A DNA stretch of 34,059 nt from Planctomycetota bacterium (GTDB lineage: Bacteria > Planctomycetota > PLA2): the NCBI GenBank assembly GCA_021776785.1, contig JAJFFF010000005.1:1-34059 (forward strand), in the 5' to 3' direction. The notes under the pieces are model-generated. The model made no database searches and was not told the origin of the DNA. It saw nothing but the letters and a program-made list of their open reading frames with translations. Shown piece by piece: positions 14,090-21,954 of the stretch (position 1 is its first letter; every line of letters begins with the position of its first letter). The position numbers were made by a program, and so were the translations under genes.

Positions 14090-15793
14090 GTGATCGCCCT
14101 CACTTTGGGATTGGTTCTCCTCGCTGCGCCCGACTTCAAAGCGCTCGCGGGGGAATTCGATATCGCGCGCCAAGCTTCGAACTGGCGCAAGGTGAATGAG
14201 GTCGTGGATACGATCAAAGATCTCAGGGACGCGCGCGTCACGCCCTGGCTGCTCAACGAGTTTCGGCTGGCGGGCGAAGAAAAACTCAAACGCGCTCTGT
14301 TCGCCGCGTTGGCCAATCGCCGCGGGAATCATCGCAAGGGTTTCGTCATGGAGCATTTGGGCTCCGGCGATCCGTACGTGCGCGCCATTGCCGTCGAAGC
14401 GTTGGGCGAGATTGACATCGGGCGCGCCACCAAGCGCGCGGCCGAATTGTTGGAAGTCGATGATGACCGCCGCGTCCGCCGTTCCGCAGCACTCGTGCTG
14501 TTGAAGGTGAAGTCCGACGAAGCTCTGCGCGAGTACATTCGCGCGGCGGCCAAAGTTCCGGTCCACGAACAGGGCCCGTTGATCGGGATGCTGGCCACGG
14601 TCGAGACGGATCGCCTCGTGCGGATCAAGGACATGGCCGGGCCGGGAATTCCGGCGGAGCAGCTCATCGCGCTGATCGTGGTCGCCCGTCGTGGCGACGC
14701 GCAGTTTGCCGATGTGTTGCGCGAAGCGACGAAATCGAAGACTCGCCAGGTGGCACTCATCGCCGCAGCCGGGCTGGCCAAGCTCGCCGGTGACGACAAG
14801 GCGCACTCGCTCAACCGCCTCCTGCGCGCCAAGTCGCTCGATGAGAAATGGGATCTCTACGACCTCATGGCGCGTGCCGGGCTGCGCGAACAGGTGTTTG
14901 TGACAGCGTTGACCAAGGCTGTGCGCAGTGGCGACAAACGGATCCGCGCCAAAGCGGCGGAGGCGTTGGGTGCGGTCGGCGGCGATCGCGCTGTGTCAGT
15001 TCTGGCGCCGCTACTCCGTCAAAAAACGCCGTGGCAGTTGCCGGTGGGGGCGGCGCGCGGGCTCGGCCTGACGCGTTCGCGCGAGGCGATCGAACCGTTG
15101 ATCGATGCGCTCGCGTTTACGAAGGCGCGCTTAAATCACGAAGTCGTCAAAGCGTTGGAGTCGCTCACCGGTCAGCCGTTCGGGCGTCAGGACGAAGTGT
15201 GGCGGCGCTGGTGGTCGAGTCGGCAAAAGAGCTTCAACGTGCCTGCGGTTGAGCCCGCGCTTTGGGTGGAAGAGACCGACGCGGAAAACGAATACGCGTT
15301 TTACGGCATTCAACTGGTGTCGGAGCGGGTCGCGTTCGTATGCGACATCTCGGGTTCGATGGCCGGGACTAGCATTCAAACCATGCAGCGCGAACTGCAC
15401 AACGTCGTGAAGCGCTTTCCGCCGCACGGCAAGTTCAATTTCGTGTTCTTCAACGAGAAGGTGCATGCGTGGAAGAAAAAACTCGTCACGGCGAGCGACT
15501 CGAGCAAGAAGAGCGCGTTTAAACAAATCGATGCGCTCAAAGCGGTTGGTGCGACCAATCTCTGGGACGCGCTCGAGATGGCGCTCAAGGACAAGACCGT
15601 CGACACGATCGTGATGTTGTCGGACGGAGCGCCGACGGCCGGCAAACTCAAAAACCTCAAAAAAATCGCGCAGACGTTCGTCAAGATCAACCGCGAACGC
15701 ATGGTGACGCTGCACGTCGTTGCGATCGGGCAGAGCTCGCCGTTTCTCTCCTACATGGCGAAGCTGTCCGGCGGCAACTACGTCGAGAAGTAG
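14090..15793 (+). CDS. HEAT-repeat and von Willebrand factor A domain protein
   Basis: 567 residues from GTG 14090, with GTAAGG just upstream as a ribosome site. The signal peptide is short (MIALTLGLVLLAAPD). Residues about 40-360 are helical HEAT-like repeats (YVRAIAVEALGEI, RIRAKAAEALGAVGG, AAGLAKLAGDD). The C-terminal part, about 410-567, is a VWA domain. Its metal site is intact: D419-x-S421-x-S423 (CDISGSMAG), T489 (GATN) and D512 (SDGAPT). Proteins of this design bind partners through a metal ion outside the cytoplasm. The stop lies 5 bp from the end of the convergent five-paralogue operon, so read-through between them would create antisense RNA. Confidence 0.85.
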   Translation: MIALTLGLVLLAAPDFKALAGEFDIARQASNWRKVNEVVDTIKDLRDARVTPWLLNEFRLAGEEKLKRALFAALANRRGNHRKGFVMEHLGSGDPYVRAIAVEALGEIDIGRATKRAAELLEVDDDRRVRRSAALVLLKVKSDEALREYIRAAAKVPVHEQGPLIGMLATVETDRLVRIKDMAGPGIPAEQLIALIVVARRGDAQFADVLREATKSKTRQVALIAAAGLAKLAGDDKAHSLNRLLRAKSLDEKWDLYDLMARAGLREQVFVTALTKAVRSGDKRIRAKAAEALGAVGGDRAVSVLAPLLRQKTPWQLPVGAARGLGLTRSREAIEPLIDALAFTKARLNHEVVKALESLTGQPFGRQDEVWRRWWSSRQKSFNVPAVEPALWVEETDAENEYAFYGIQLVSERVAFVCDISGSMAGTSIQTMQRELHNVVKRFPPHGKFNFVFFNEKVHAWKKKLVTASDSSKKSAFKQIDALKAVGATNLWDALEMALKDKTVDTIVMLSDGAPTAGKLKNLKKIAQTFVKINRERMVTLHVVAIGQSSPFLSYMAKLSGGNYVEK

Positions 15794-15798
15794 CAGCG

Positions 15799-17316
15799 CT
15801 AGCGTGGCTTGTGGAGACGGACGACGACGTCGGGCGTGTCCCGCTTCGCCCAGAGCGCGCCGACGCGCGTGCCATGCGTGACATTCAAGAAAAGTTCCGC
15901 TTCCGGCGAGATCGGCTCGATGATGACGACGCCGCGCGCGTCCGTGGCGTGGGGGCCGAGGATCTGCACGCCGTCCACAAGCTTTGTGAAGCCCGTCGCC
16001 GCAACGCCTGCGCCCGCGACCGGTTCGCCGTGATGGTCGAGAACGCGGACGGTTAGTTGCCAACCGGCGTGCTCGCGCAAGACAACGGCGGTGCGTTGTC
16101 GCGACCGAACCGTCACGTCGACCGTTGTCTGGAGTAGACCCGGTTCGTCCAGCTTCACTTGGAACGTACCGTCGGCGACGTCTTCAAAGAGCGCACGCCC
16201 TTCGGCGTTCGCCCGCGTGACGTGGTGCCAGCGACGGTTGGTCAAAACAATGCGAGCTCCGGCACCGGGAAGTCCGCTGTGCCTTCGTACGTAAACAACC
16301 ACCGATCCAGTGGCGGTTGCGGAGTGGCGCGGGACGCGGTCGTCCGAATGCGCATGGCCATGGCTCCAATAACCCAATGCCGTTTCACTGGGCCGAAGCC
16401 TCACCACAAGTTTGTGCTCTCCGGACGGTTTGAGCGTGATCGACGCGTTCCCGCTCCGATCACCCTTGGTCGCTTGGATGATGAGTTTCTCGCCGACGAT
16501 CAACGGAACACCCTGGACGGCGATCTTGCCCTCTGCGTCGCTGTTTCCGCGTGCTCGAATGCACAGCCCTTCGTGCGATCGTGGGCTGAGTGTGCCGCCT
16601 TCAACGGAGAGAGTGTCGCTGAACCCGGCCTCGCCAATTTCGGCGCCCGCGACGGGGCCGTCGGGACCAATGACGCGCACGGTGACCTTCGCCCAAGGAA
16701 ACACGGGCCACACATAGTGCGCCTTGCGCGCGTAGCAGCTGATCGGCTCATTCACCGTCCACGAAGGAATGAAGAACGCCTCTGAGCGTATTTCGTCAAG
16801 AGAACGCGTCGCGGAGCCTTCGATCTTGTCCACGTGCCCAACCGTGGCTGTGCCTAACAATTCGTTGGTGTCGAAGCGTATCCACTCCACCGTGAGCGGA
16901 ATCAGTTGTTTTAAACGAAGTACGGTGTGTGGTTTCTCAATCGTCCATTCGTGCTGACCGTATTTCAGGAATCCGCGCTCCGCCGGAATCTTGTAGATCG
17001 CATCGGCCGGTTTGATCGTCTTCCACTTTTCCCCGAGTACGACGCGGTGATGGACAGGCGTGGGCGTTGCGGGCTTGTTGTCGCTTCCCACGAAACGCAC
17101 GGCCCATGTTTGCTTGAGCGGAGCCTGCGGCGCGTCCGTTTGCGCCTTGTGCGTCAACTCTGAAACCACTTCGATTGTCGGTGGGACGGCTACGTGTTTT
17201 TTGGGCGATGGTGCCGCGAACCGCGCCCGCGACTCTGTTCGACTGTGCGCATCGACGTGGCCGAGCCAAAACAAAATCACGACGGCAAGCGAGGCCGCAA
17301 CGGCAACGAAACGCAC
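15799..17316 (-). CDS. Membrane-anchored CReg paralogue 5 of the tandem array (most divergent)
   Basis: 505 residues; last gene of the operon. An N-terminal anchor (FVAVAASLAVVILFWLG) is followed by a polar linker, then the shared order of blocks: WAVRFVGSDNKPATP near 70, the IPLTVEWIRF block ending VGHVD near 165, AKVTVRVIGPDGPVAGAEI near 215, GNSDAEGKIAVQGVPLI near 265 and the last CReg pair from about 345. The C-terminal block LVDGVQILGPHATDARG lacks the LGYVD and EIGPLPPG elements that the other copies keep, so this copy has drifted. 41 bp separate it from the gene before it. No catalytic residues are seen. Confidence 0.7.
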   Translation of the reverse strand: MRFVAVAASLAVVILFWLGHVDAHSRTESRARFAAPSPKKHVAVPPTIEVVSELTHKAQTDAPQAPLKQTWAVRFVGSDNKPATPTPVHHRVVLGEKWKTIKPADAIYKIPAERGFLKYGQHEWTIEKPHTVLRLKQLIPLTVEWIRFDTNELLGTATVGHVDKIEGSATRSLDEIRSEAFFIPSWTVNEPISCYARKAHYVWPVFPWAKVTVRVIGPDGPVAGAEIGEAGFSDTLSVEGGTLSPRSHEGLCIRARGNSDAEGKIAVQGVPLIVGEKLIIQATKGDRSGNASITLKPSGEHKLVVRLRPSETALGYWSHGHAHSDDRVPRHSATATGSVVVYVRRHSGLPGAGARIVLTNRRWHHVTRANAEGRALFEDVADGTFQVKLDEPGLLQTTVDVTVRSRQRTAVVLREHAGWQLTVRVLDHHGEPVAGAGVAATGFTKLVDGVQILGPHATDARGVVIIEPISPEAELFLNVTHGTRVGALWAKRDTPDVVVRLHKPR

Positions 17317-17357
17317 ACCTCCAAAAACGCGCTCGACAAAGACAGGTTCGAAGATTC

Positions 17358-18845
17358 TTACTTCGCGCGTGGCAGGGTGATCACAACCAAGCGCTTCGAT
17401 GAGCCCACCGTCACTTTGGCTTTGCGCGTTCCGTACTGCACGGCGATCGACGCGTCGCCCGGAGGCAGCGGTCCGACTTCTAAGTACCCGTCGCGATCTG
17501 TGAGGTGGTCGAAGTGTTGCACGCCGTCCTCGATGCGCACATACCCGAGGGAGCCGGTGGGCGACACCGTGACGCGTGCGAGGGAGACGGGATCGCCGAA
17601 CGCGTCCAGAACGCGGAGGCGCGTGCTCCAGCCACGCGGTTCGGTGATCGTTGCGTGGATGCGCCGGTTGCGCATGATTGTCACACGTGTTTTCGTAAAC
17701 AAGATGCCGTGCTCTTCCAGCCAGAGCGTGTAGTGGCCGACTGTGATGCCACCGATCTCAACGTGTCCGTTCTCGTTGGTCCGTGACGCGTGTGCTCCTC
17801 GATCGCCGCGCAGTCGCACCGCCGCGTGCCGCGCCGGCGAGCCGTCGTTTCGATACGCACGAATCGCGATCGCGCCCGTGCTTTCGTTGCGCTGTCCGCC
17901 GGTACTTCCGCCGAGTCCGATGAGGCCCCGGCCTCCCCTCGTGATGATTTTGTTCGATGACCTAGGGAGCGTGACGTTGGCGGTTGCGGCGCGCGTCCTG
18001 TCGAGCGCGATGGCGACGAACTCTCTGCGCTCGTCTTTCTCCACGACCAAAGTCAGAGTCTCGCCGTGGAGCAGCGGCGCGCCCTCTACGACTAGGATGC
18101 CGCGCGCATCGCTTGTGCCCGTTACGCGGCTAAACAGAGCTTGCCTGCACTCGCTGATAACGTGTTCGATCCGCGCGCCCTCTTCAAAACCGTCCGGTCC
18201 ACTGACGCTAAGCGTGATTTTTGCTTCCGGAAATGCACGCACAACGTTCTTCGTCTTGTTCGCGTAGCGCGACACAACGTGGAGGTTGCTCCACCGCTCG
18301 ATGACGCGGTCCGGGACGGTCAGGTTCAAACGATCGGGGTCCTGCGTAAATCCTCCGTGTACGGTGTCGGCGTGTCCGGCGCGGTGCTCCAACAGCATCG
18401 CGCCCGTCTCGGCGTCCCGCACTTCGATGGTGTGCGGAACCATGCCGGGAAGCCGAATCGTCGTCTCCGGTTTCGTCACCGGCCATTCGAGGCCGCGGCA
18501 GCTCACTTCGCCGCCCTCACCCGGAAGCGGGAACTCGTTGCCCTCCGCCTCCAGCGTCGTCGCTTCGCCGCCTTCGGGGATGTAGGTGACAAACCGCGGG
18601 GTCACGGGCGAGTTGTCGCGCCCCAAAAAACGAACCGTCCAGACCGGCTTGTTCTCCGCGGTCGGTTTCGGTGCCTCGCCGTCGGCCTCGTTCGTCGCAG
18701 ACTTCGCGCGCTGATCGGACGCGTCACGTTCGGGATGTGTCGCCGGACGGCGACCGTCGGAGCGGTCCGTAGCCGTGTCTTGTAGCGACCAAACAAGGCC
18801 GGCGAGCAAGACCGCGGCCATGGCCCAAGCGAAACGCATGACCAT
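17358..18845 (-). CDS. Membrane-anchored CReg paralogue 4 of the tandem array
   Basis: 495 residues from ATG 18845. The anchor is MVMRFAWAMAAVLLAGLVWS, and the linker after it is Arg/Asp/Ala-rich. Array blocks: WTVRFLGRDNSPVTP, then VPHTIEVRDAETG ending AGHAD, AKITLSVSGPDGFEEGARI, GTSDARGILVVEGAPLLHGE, a CReg module with NENGHVEIGGI, and finally LGYVRIEDGVQHFDHLTDRD and EVGPLPPG. The start is 3 bp after the stop of the preceding gene, so translation is probably coupled. A Gly-rich linker (GGRGLIGLGGSTGGQ) separates the two halves of the protein. Confidence 0.75.
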   Translation of the reverse strand: MVMRFAWAMAAVLLAGLVWSLQDTATDRSDGRRPATHPERDASDQRAKSATNEADGEAPKPTAENKPVWTVRFLGRDNSPVTPRFVTYIPEGGEATTLEAEGNEFPLPGEGGEVSCRGLEWPVTKPETTIRLPGMVPHTIEVRDAETGAMLLEHRAGHADTVHGGFTQDPDRLNLTVPDRVIERWSNLHVVSRYANKTKNVVRAFPEAKITLSVSGPDGFEEGARIEHVISECRQALFSRVTGTSDARGILVVEGAPLLHGETLTLVVEKDERREFVAIALDRTRAATANVTLPRSSNKIITRGGRGLIGLGGSTGGQRNESTGAIAIRAYRNDGSPARHAAVRLRGDRGAHASRTNENGHVEIGGITVGHYTLWLEEHGILFTKTRVTIMRNRRIHATITEPRGWSTRLRVLDAFGDPVSLARVTVSPTGSLGYVRIEDGVQHFDHLTDRDGYLEVGPLPPGDASIAVQYGTRKAKVTVGSSKRLVVITLPRAK

Positions 18846-18848
18846 AGG

Positions 18849-20357
18849 TTACCGGTTCGATTCCGGAGCGGGAATCACGGGCGGGAGCCGGACCACTTGG
18901 AGCGCGGTTGTCGGTTCGACTTTGGTGGCGGCGCGGCGGGAGCCATAGCGCACTTCGAGTTGAATACTGCCGGGTGGGAGCGGGCCGATGTCGAGGTATC
19001 CGTTTCGATCCGTCAACTGATTGAGGCGTTGCACGCCGTGGCGCAGGTCGACGTAGCCGAGGTTGCCGGCCGGCGTGACGATGACGTGGGCGGACGAAAC
19101 AGGCTGGCCGTCGGCGTCGAGTACGCGGATGCGCGTCCGCCAGCCGGCCGGTTCAACCAGGCGCACTTCGTGCGGACCCGGGCGCGCGATCGCCACCTGT
19201 CGGTGTGCGTAGAGCATGCCGGGAACGCTCAGCTCAACCGTGTAGTGCGCGCATTGCAGCGACGGGAACGAGAGACGGCCCTGTTCGTCCGTGACGTGGT
19301 TTCCTGAAACCTCTGGGCCGGACACCGTAACCGGTACGCTGGCGGCAGGTTTTCCGTCGCGGCGATGGACCTGGATTTCGAGCGACCCGCGCTCGTCCGA
19401 GATCTCCCACGGTTTCTCCATTAGGTCGTCCCAATCGATGTCGTTGGACCAATCGATGTCGTTGGACGTCTCGATGAGGTCTTCGTGGGTGATCGCGGGC
19501 AAAAACAAGCGCGCGCGGACCACTTCACCGCGACGCAGGTTGGCCCCCACGCGGATCGCGCGCTCGCCCTTGGAGAGAGAGAGCAGCACAACCTCGTTTG
19601 GAATCAGCGGGACCCCATGCACGCGGAGGTGTCCCGCCGTTGTGCTTATCCCCGTTGCTGGCCACGGGTGGCCGCCGCCGAACGCAGCGTACTCGACGCG
19701 GACGCCGTGCTCCGGACCGTTGGGGCCCGTCACGGTGCAAGCGATGTCGGCGGGGCGATACGCCGGCACGATGCGCCGATACTCCTTGGCCGCCTCGACG
19801 AGGGGCGGGAACCAAGTGGAGATCTGATCAAGGCAATATCCAGGCAACGCTTCGCTTTGCTTCGAGCCCGGCCTTGCCTCACCGCCGTCGATATCCACGT
19901 GACCGTGGACTCGCTCGCGGAGCAGGGCGCCAGTTTCCGCATCGCGGATTTCGATCACGAGGGGAGCAAAGCTCGGCAGGCGAATCTCGGTCTGCGGTTT
20001 CGAGATCGTCTGGTCCCCGCCGGCCCACTGCAGGTGCAACGTGCGTGGGGGAACCTTGAAGATCCCGTTCGTTGCGACGACGCGAGTGTGAGATTGACCT
20101 TCCCGCCCGTAGTGAACTTGGGCGGGAATCGCCGTTTTGCCGTCACGGCCGGTGAAACGAACGGTCCACTGTTTCTTGGCGGATGCGGTCGACGCGGCCG
20201 ATTTGTGCGGCGCGTCCTTCGGCGCGGTCGCAGGCAGTGCGGTTTCCCTATCGCGTTGTGTTTCGCCTCGTTCCGCACGCACCGCGGACTCGCGCGACTT
20301 CGAGAGCGCGACGATGATCAGGACGGCGACAGCAGCGCCAAGCAAGGCCCTGTTCAT
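18849..20357 (-). CDS. Membrane-anchored CReg paralogue 3 of the tandem array
   Basis: 502 residues from ATG 20357. The anchor is MNRALLGAAVAVLIIVALS, with a charged linker. Blocks: WTVRFTGRDGKTAIP, then APLVIEIRDAETG ending HGHVD, ADIACTVTGPNGPEHGVRV, GISTTAGHLRVHGVPLIPNE, DEQGRLSFPSL, and LGYVDLRHGVQRLNQLTDRN with DIGPLPPG. The linker between the two halves is acidic and contains NDIDWSNDIDW, made by a perfect 18-bp tandem duplication (19431-19466). The gene is 3 bp from both its upstream and downstream neighbours in the operon. Confidence 0.75.
   Translation of the reverse strand: MNRALLGAAVAVLIIVALSKSRESAVRAERGETQRDRETALPATAPKDAPHKSAASTASAKKQWTVRFTGRDGKTAIPAQVHYGREGQSHTRVVATNGIFKVPPRTLHLQWAGGDQTISKPQTEIRLPSFAPLVIEIRDAETGALLRERVHGHVDIDGGEARPGSKQSEALPGYCLDQISTWFPPLVEAAKEYRRIVPAYRPADIACTVTGPNGPEHGVRVEYAAFGGGHPWPATGISTTAGHLRVHGVPLIPNEVVLLSLSKGERAIRVGANLRRGEVVRARLFLPAITHEDLIETSNDIDWSNDIDWDDLMEKPWEISDERGSLEIQVHRRDGKPAASVPVTVSGPEVSGNHVTDEQGRLSFPSLQCAHYTVELSVPGMLYAHRQVAIARPGPHEVRLVEPAGWRTRIRVLDADGQPVSSAHVIVTPAGNLGYVDLRHGVQRLNQLTDRNGYLDIGPLPPGSIQLEVRYGSRRAATKVEPTTALQVVRLPPVIPAPESNR
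19431..19466 (-). repeat. 18-bp perfect tandem duplication inside paralogue 3
   Basis: The unit CCAATCGATGTCGTTGGA (plus-strand reading) occurs twice without change at 19431-19448 and 19449-19466. It adds six residues in frame in the linker between domains, giving NDIDWSNDIDW. Perfect identity suggests a recent event. Confidence 0.9.
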
Positions 20358-20360
20358 GGT

Positions 20361-21920
20361 CTAGCGCAACACAATCACGGTTTCTTCTTTACCCTGCCGG
20401 ATTCTCTCGCTCACGACGAGTGTTCCGAAGAGCACCTGGACGCGCAGCGTTCCCGGCGGGAGCGGCCCGATTTCGAGTTCGCCGTCGCGTCCCGTTAGGT
20501 GGTTGATTCGTTGCACGCCGTCGCGCACGTCGACGTAGCCCAGGTAGCCGGCCGGGTTGACTCTCACGTGAGCCGCAACGACAGGGCGTCGCTCTTTGTC
20601 GACGACACGGATGCGGGTACTCCATCCCTTCGGTTCGCGCAGGGTCACGTTGGTGTGCGTGAGTTTGCCCACCGTCACGGTCTCTTTGGTGAACAAGATG
20701 CCTGGCTCTTCCAACGTCACTTCGTACTTGCCCGGAGGCAGGCTATCGAACGCAACGAAACCGGAGACGTCGGTGTGTTTAGCCTCCCAGCCGTCCGCGC
20801 GTAAGACAACGCGAGCGTTGCGCGCCGGTTCGCCGCTGACTCGCGAGACCTGGATGGCGAGAGAACCGCCAGTCTCCTCGTCTTCGTCGAGCGCCTCTTC
20901 TTCCTCCTCGAAGTAGTCGGCGACGTACGAACTCGGTGGCGTACGAGTGTTCTCGCCGAACCACACGTCTTGGTCGATCGATTGATCGAAACGGAGCGCG
21001 ACTTTGACCACGGTGCGCTGCGACTCGCGCGTGAGCGAGAGTTCAAGCACCTCGCCGTGAATCAACGGGACGCCGGAAACTATGAGCACTCCGTCCGTGT
21101 CGCTGGTCCCCGAGGCGCCGTCGAACGAATCGATGCGCGACCAACTCGGACGGTCGAACTCCTGCGCGCCGATAAGACCACCGCTTTTGGGGCCCGCAAA
21201 GGGCCGGACGAGCCGGACGAGGCGTGCGTGCGAAACTTCGACGCCCGCTTCCGCTCCTTGCGGCCCGCGCACGCGCAGTACGATCTTGGCGTACGGAAAC
21301 GCGGGCACGAAACGCTCCATGGATGGCACCGACGCCACGACCGGATAAGGGTTCCACCAAGATGCCGGTTCCATCCAGCGGTCTTTGAGCGGCGGACCGA
21401 ACTTTGTTCCCCACGTCGGCACGTAGCGCCGCGCATCGATGTGGCCGCGACGGCGCTCTTCGATCACGACACCGGTTTGCGCGTCAACGAACTTGACGAC
21501 GAACGGAATCATTTCGTCGAGCACGATCACGGTCTCGGATTCGCGCACCGGCCACGTTCGTTTGCCGTACGAGATGGTCCCGGGTGTTGGCGTGATGAGG
21601 AACACCTCGCCCGTCGGCTTGATGACCGTTTCGTCCCCCGACTCCGACCTAAACTTCACGTCAGACGGCACGGCGGGCTTTTGATCGCGCCCGACGAAAC
21701 GGACCGCCCAAGTTTTGGCGGGCTTGGTGGCCGACTCGCCGCTCGCGGAATCGGCCTCGTCGGTCGACGTTGCGTCGGAGCTGCGATGGGTGTTGCGGGA
21801 CGCGGCCTCTCGACTCGATGGAGCAGAACGTGCGCGGCGTTCAAGCCCACGGTCGGGCCAGAACGCGACCGCCAGCGCGACCACAACACCCAACAAGGCA
21901 ATGACAAGAGACGCTCTCAC
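20361..21920 (-). CDS. Membrane-anchored CReg paralogue 2 of the tandem array
   Basis: 519 residues from ATG 21920, the longest copy. The anchor is MRASLVIALLGVVVALAVAF, followed by WPDRG and an Arg/Ser/Asp linker, as in paralogue 1. Blocks: WAVRFVGRDQKPAVP, then IPFVVKFVDAQTG ending RGHID, AKIVLRVRGPQGAEAGVEV, GTSDTDGVLIVSGVPLIHGE, and the C-terminal LGYVDVRDGVQRINHLTGRD with EIGPLPPG. The linker between the halves is strongly acidic (DYFEEEEEALDEDEETGG). 34 bp separate it from paralogue 1 upstream and 3 bp from paralogue 3 downstream. Confidence 0.75.
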   Translation of the reverse strand: MRASLVIALLGVVVALAVAFWPDRGLERRARSAPSSREAASRNTHRSSDATSTDEADSASGESATKPAKTWAVRFVGRDQKPAVPSDVKFRSESGDETVIKPTGEVFLITPTPGTISYGKRTWPVRESETVIVLDEMIPFVVKFVDAQTGVVIEERRRGHIDARRYVPTWGTKFGPPLKDRWMEPASWWNPYPVVASVPSMERFVPAFPYAKIVLRVRGPQGAEAGVEVSHARLVRLVRPFAGPKSGGLIGAQEFDRPSWSRIDSFDGASGTSDTDGVLIVSGVPLIHGEVLELSLTRESQRTVVKVALRFDQSIDQDVWFGENTRTPPSSYVADYFEEEEEALDEDEETGGSLAIQVSRVSGEPARNARVVLRADGWEAKHTDVSGFVAFDSLPPGKYEVTLEEPGILFTKETVTVGKLTHTNVTLREPKGWSTRIRVVDKERRPVVAAHVRVNPAGYLGYVDVRDGVQRINHLTGRDGELEIGPLPPGTLRVQVLFGTLVVSERIRQGKEETVIVLR

Positions 21921-21954
21921 GCCCCTCAGAATAGATGACCACCAGCATCTGTGT

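Noticed and set aside
12921..14093. 390-codon plus-strand frame opposite the SpoIIE phosphatase
   Set aside because: It is a shadow of the phosphatase gene, whose motifs are complete on the minus strand.
19485..20498. 337-codon plus-strand frame within the array
   Set aside because: It is antisense to two array genes, Arg-rich, and has no recognisable motif. Similar shadows (18141-18785, 20970-21938) were rejected for the same reason.
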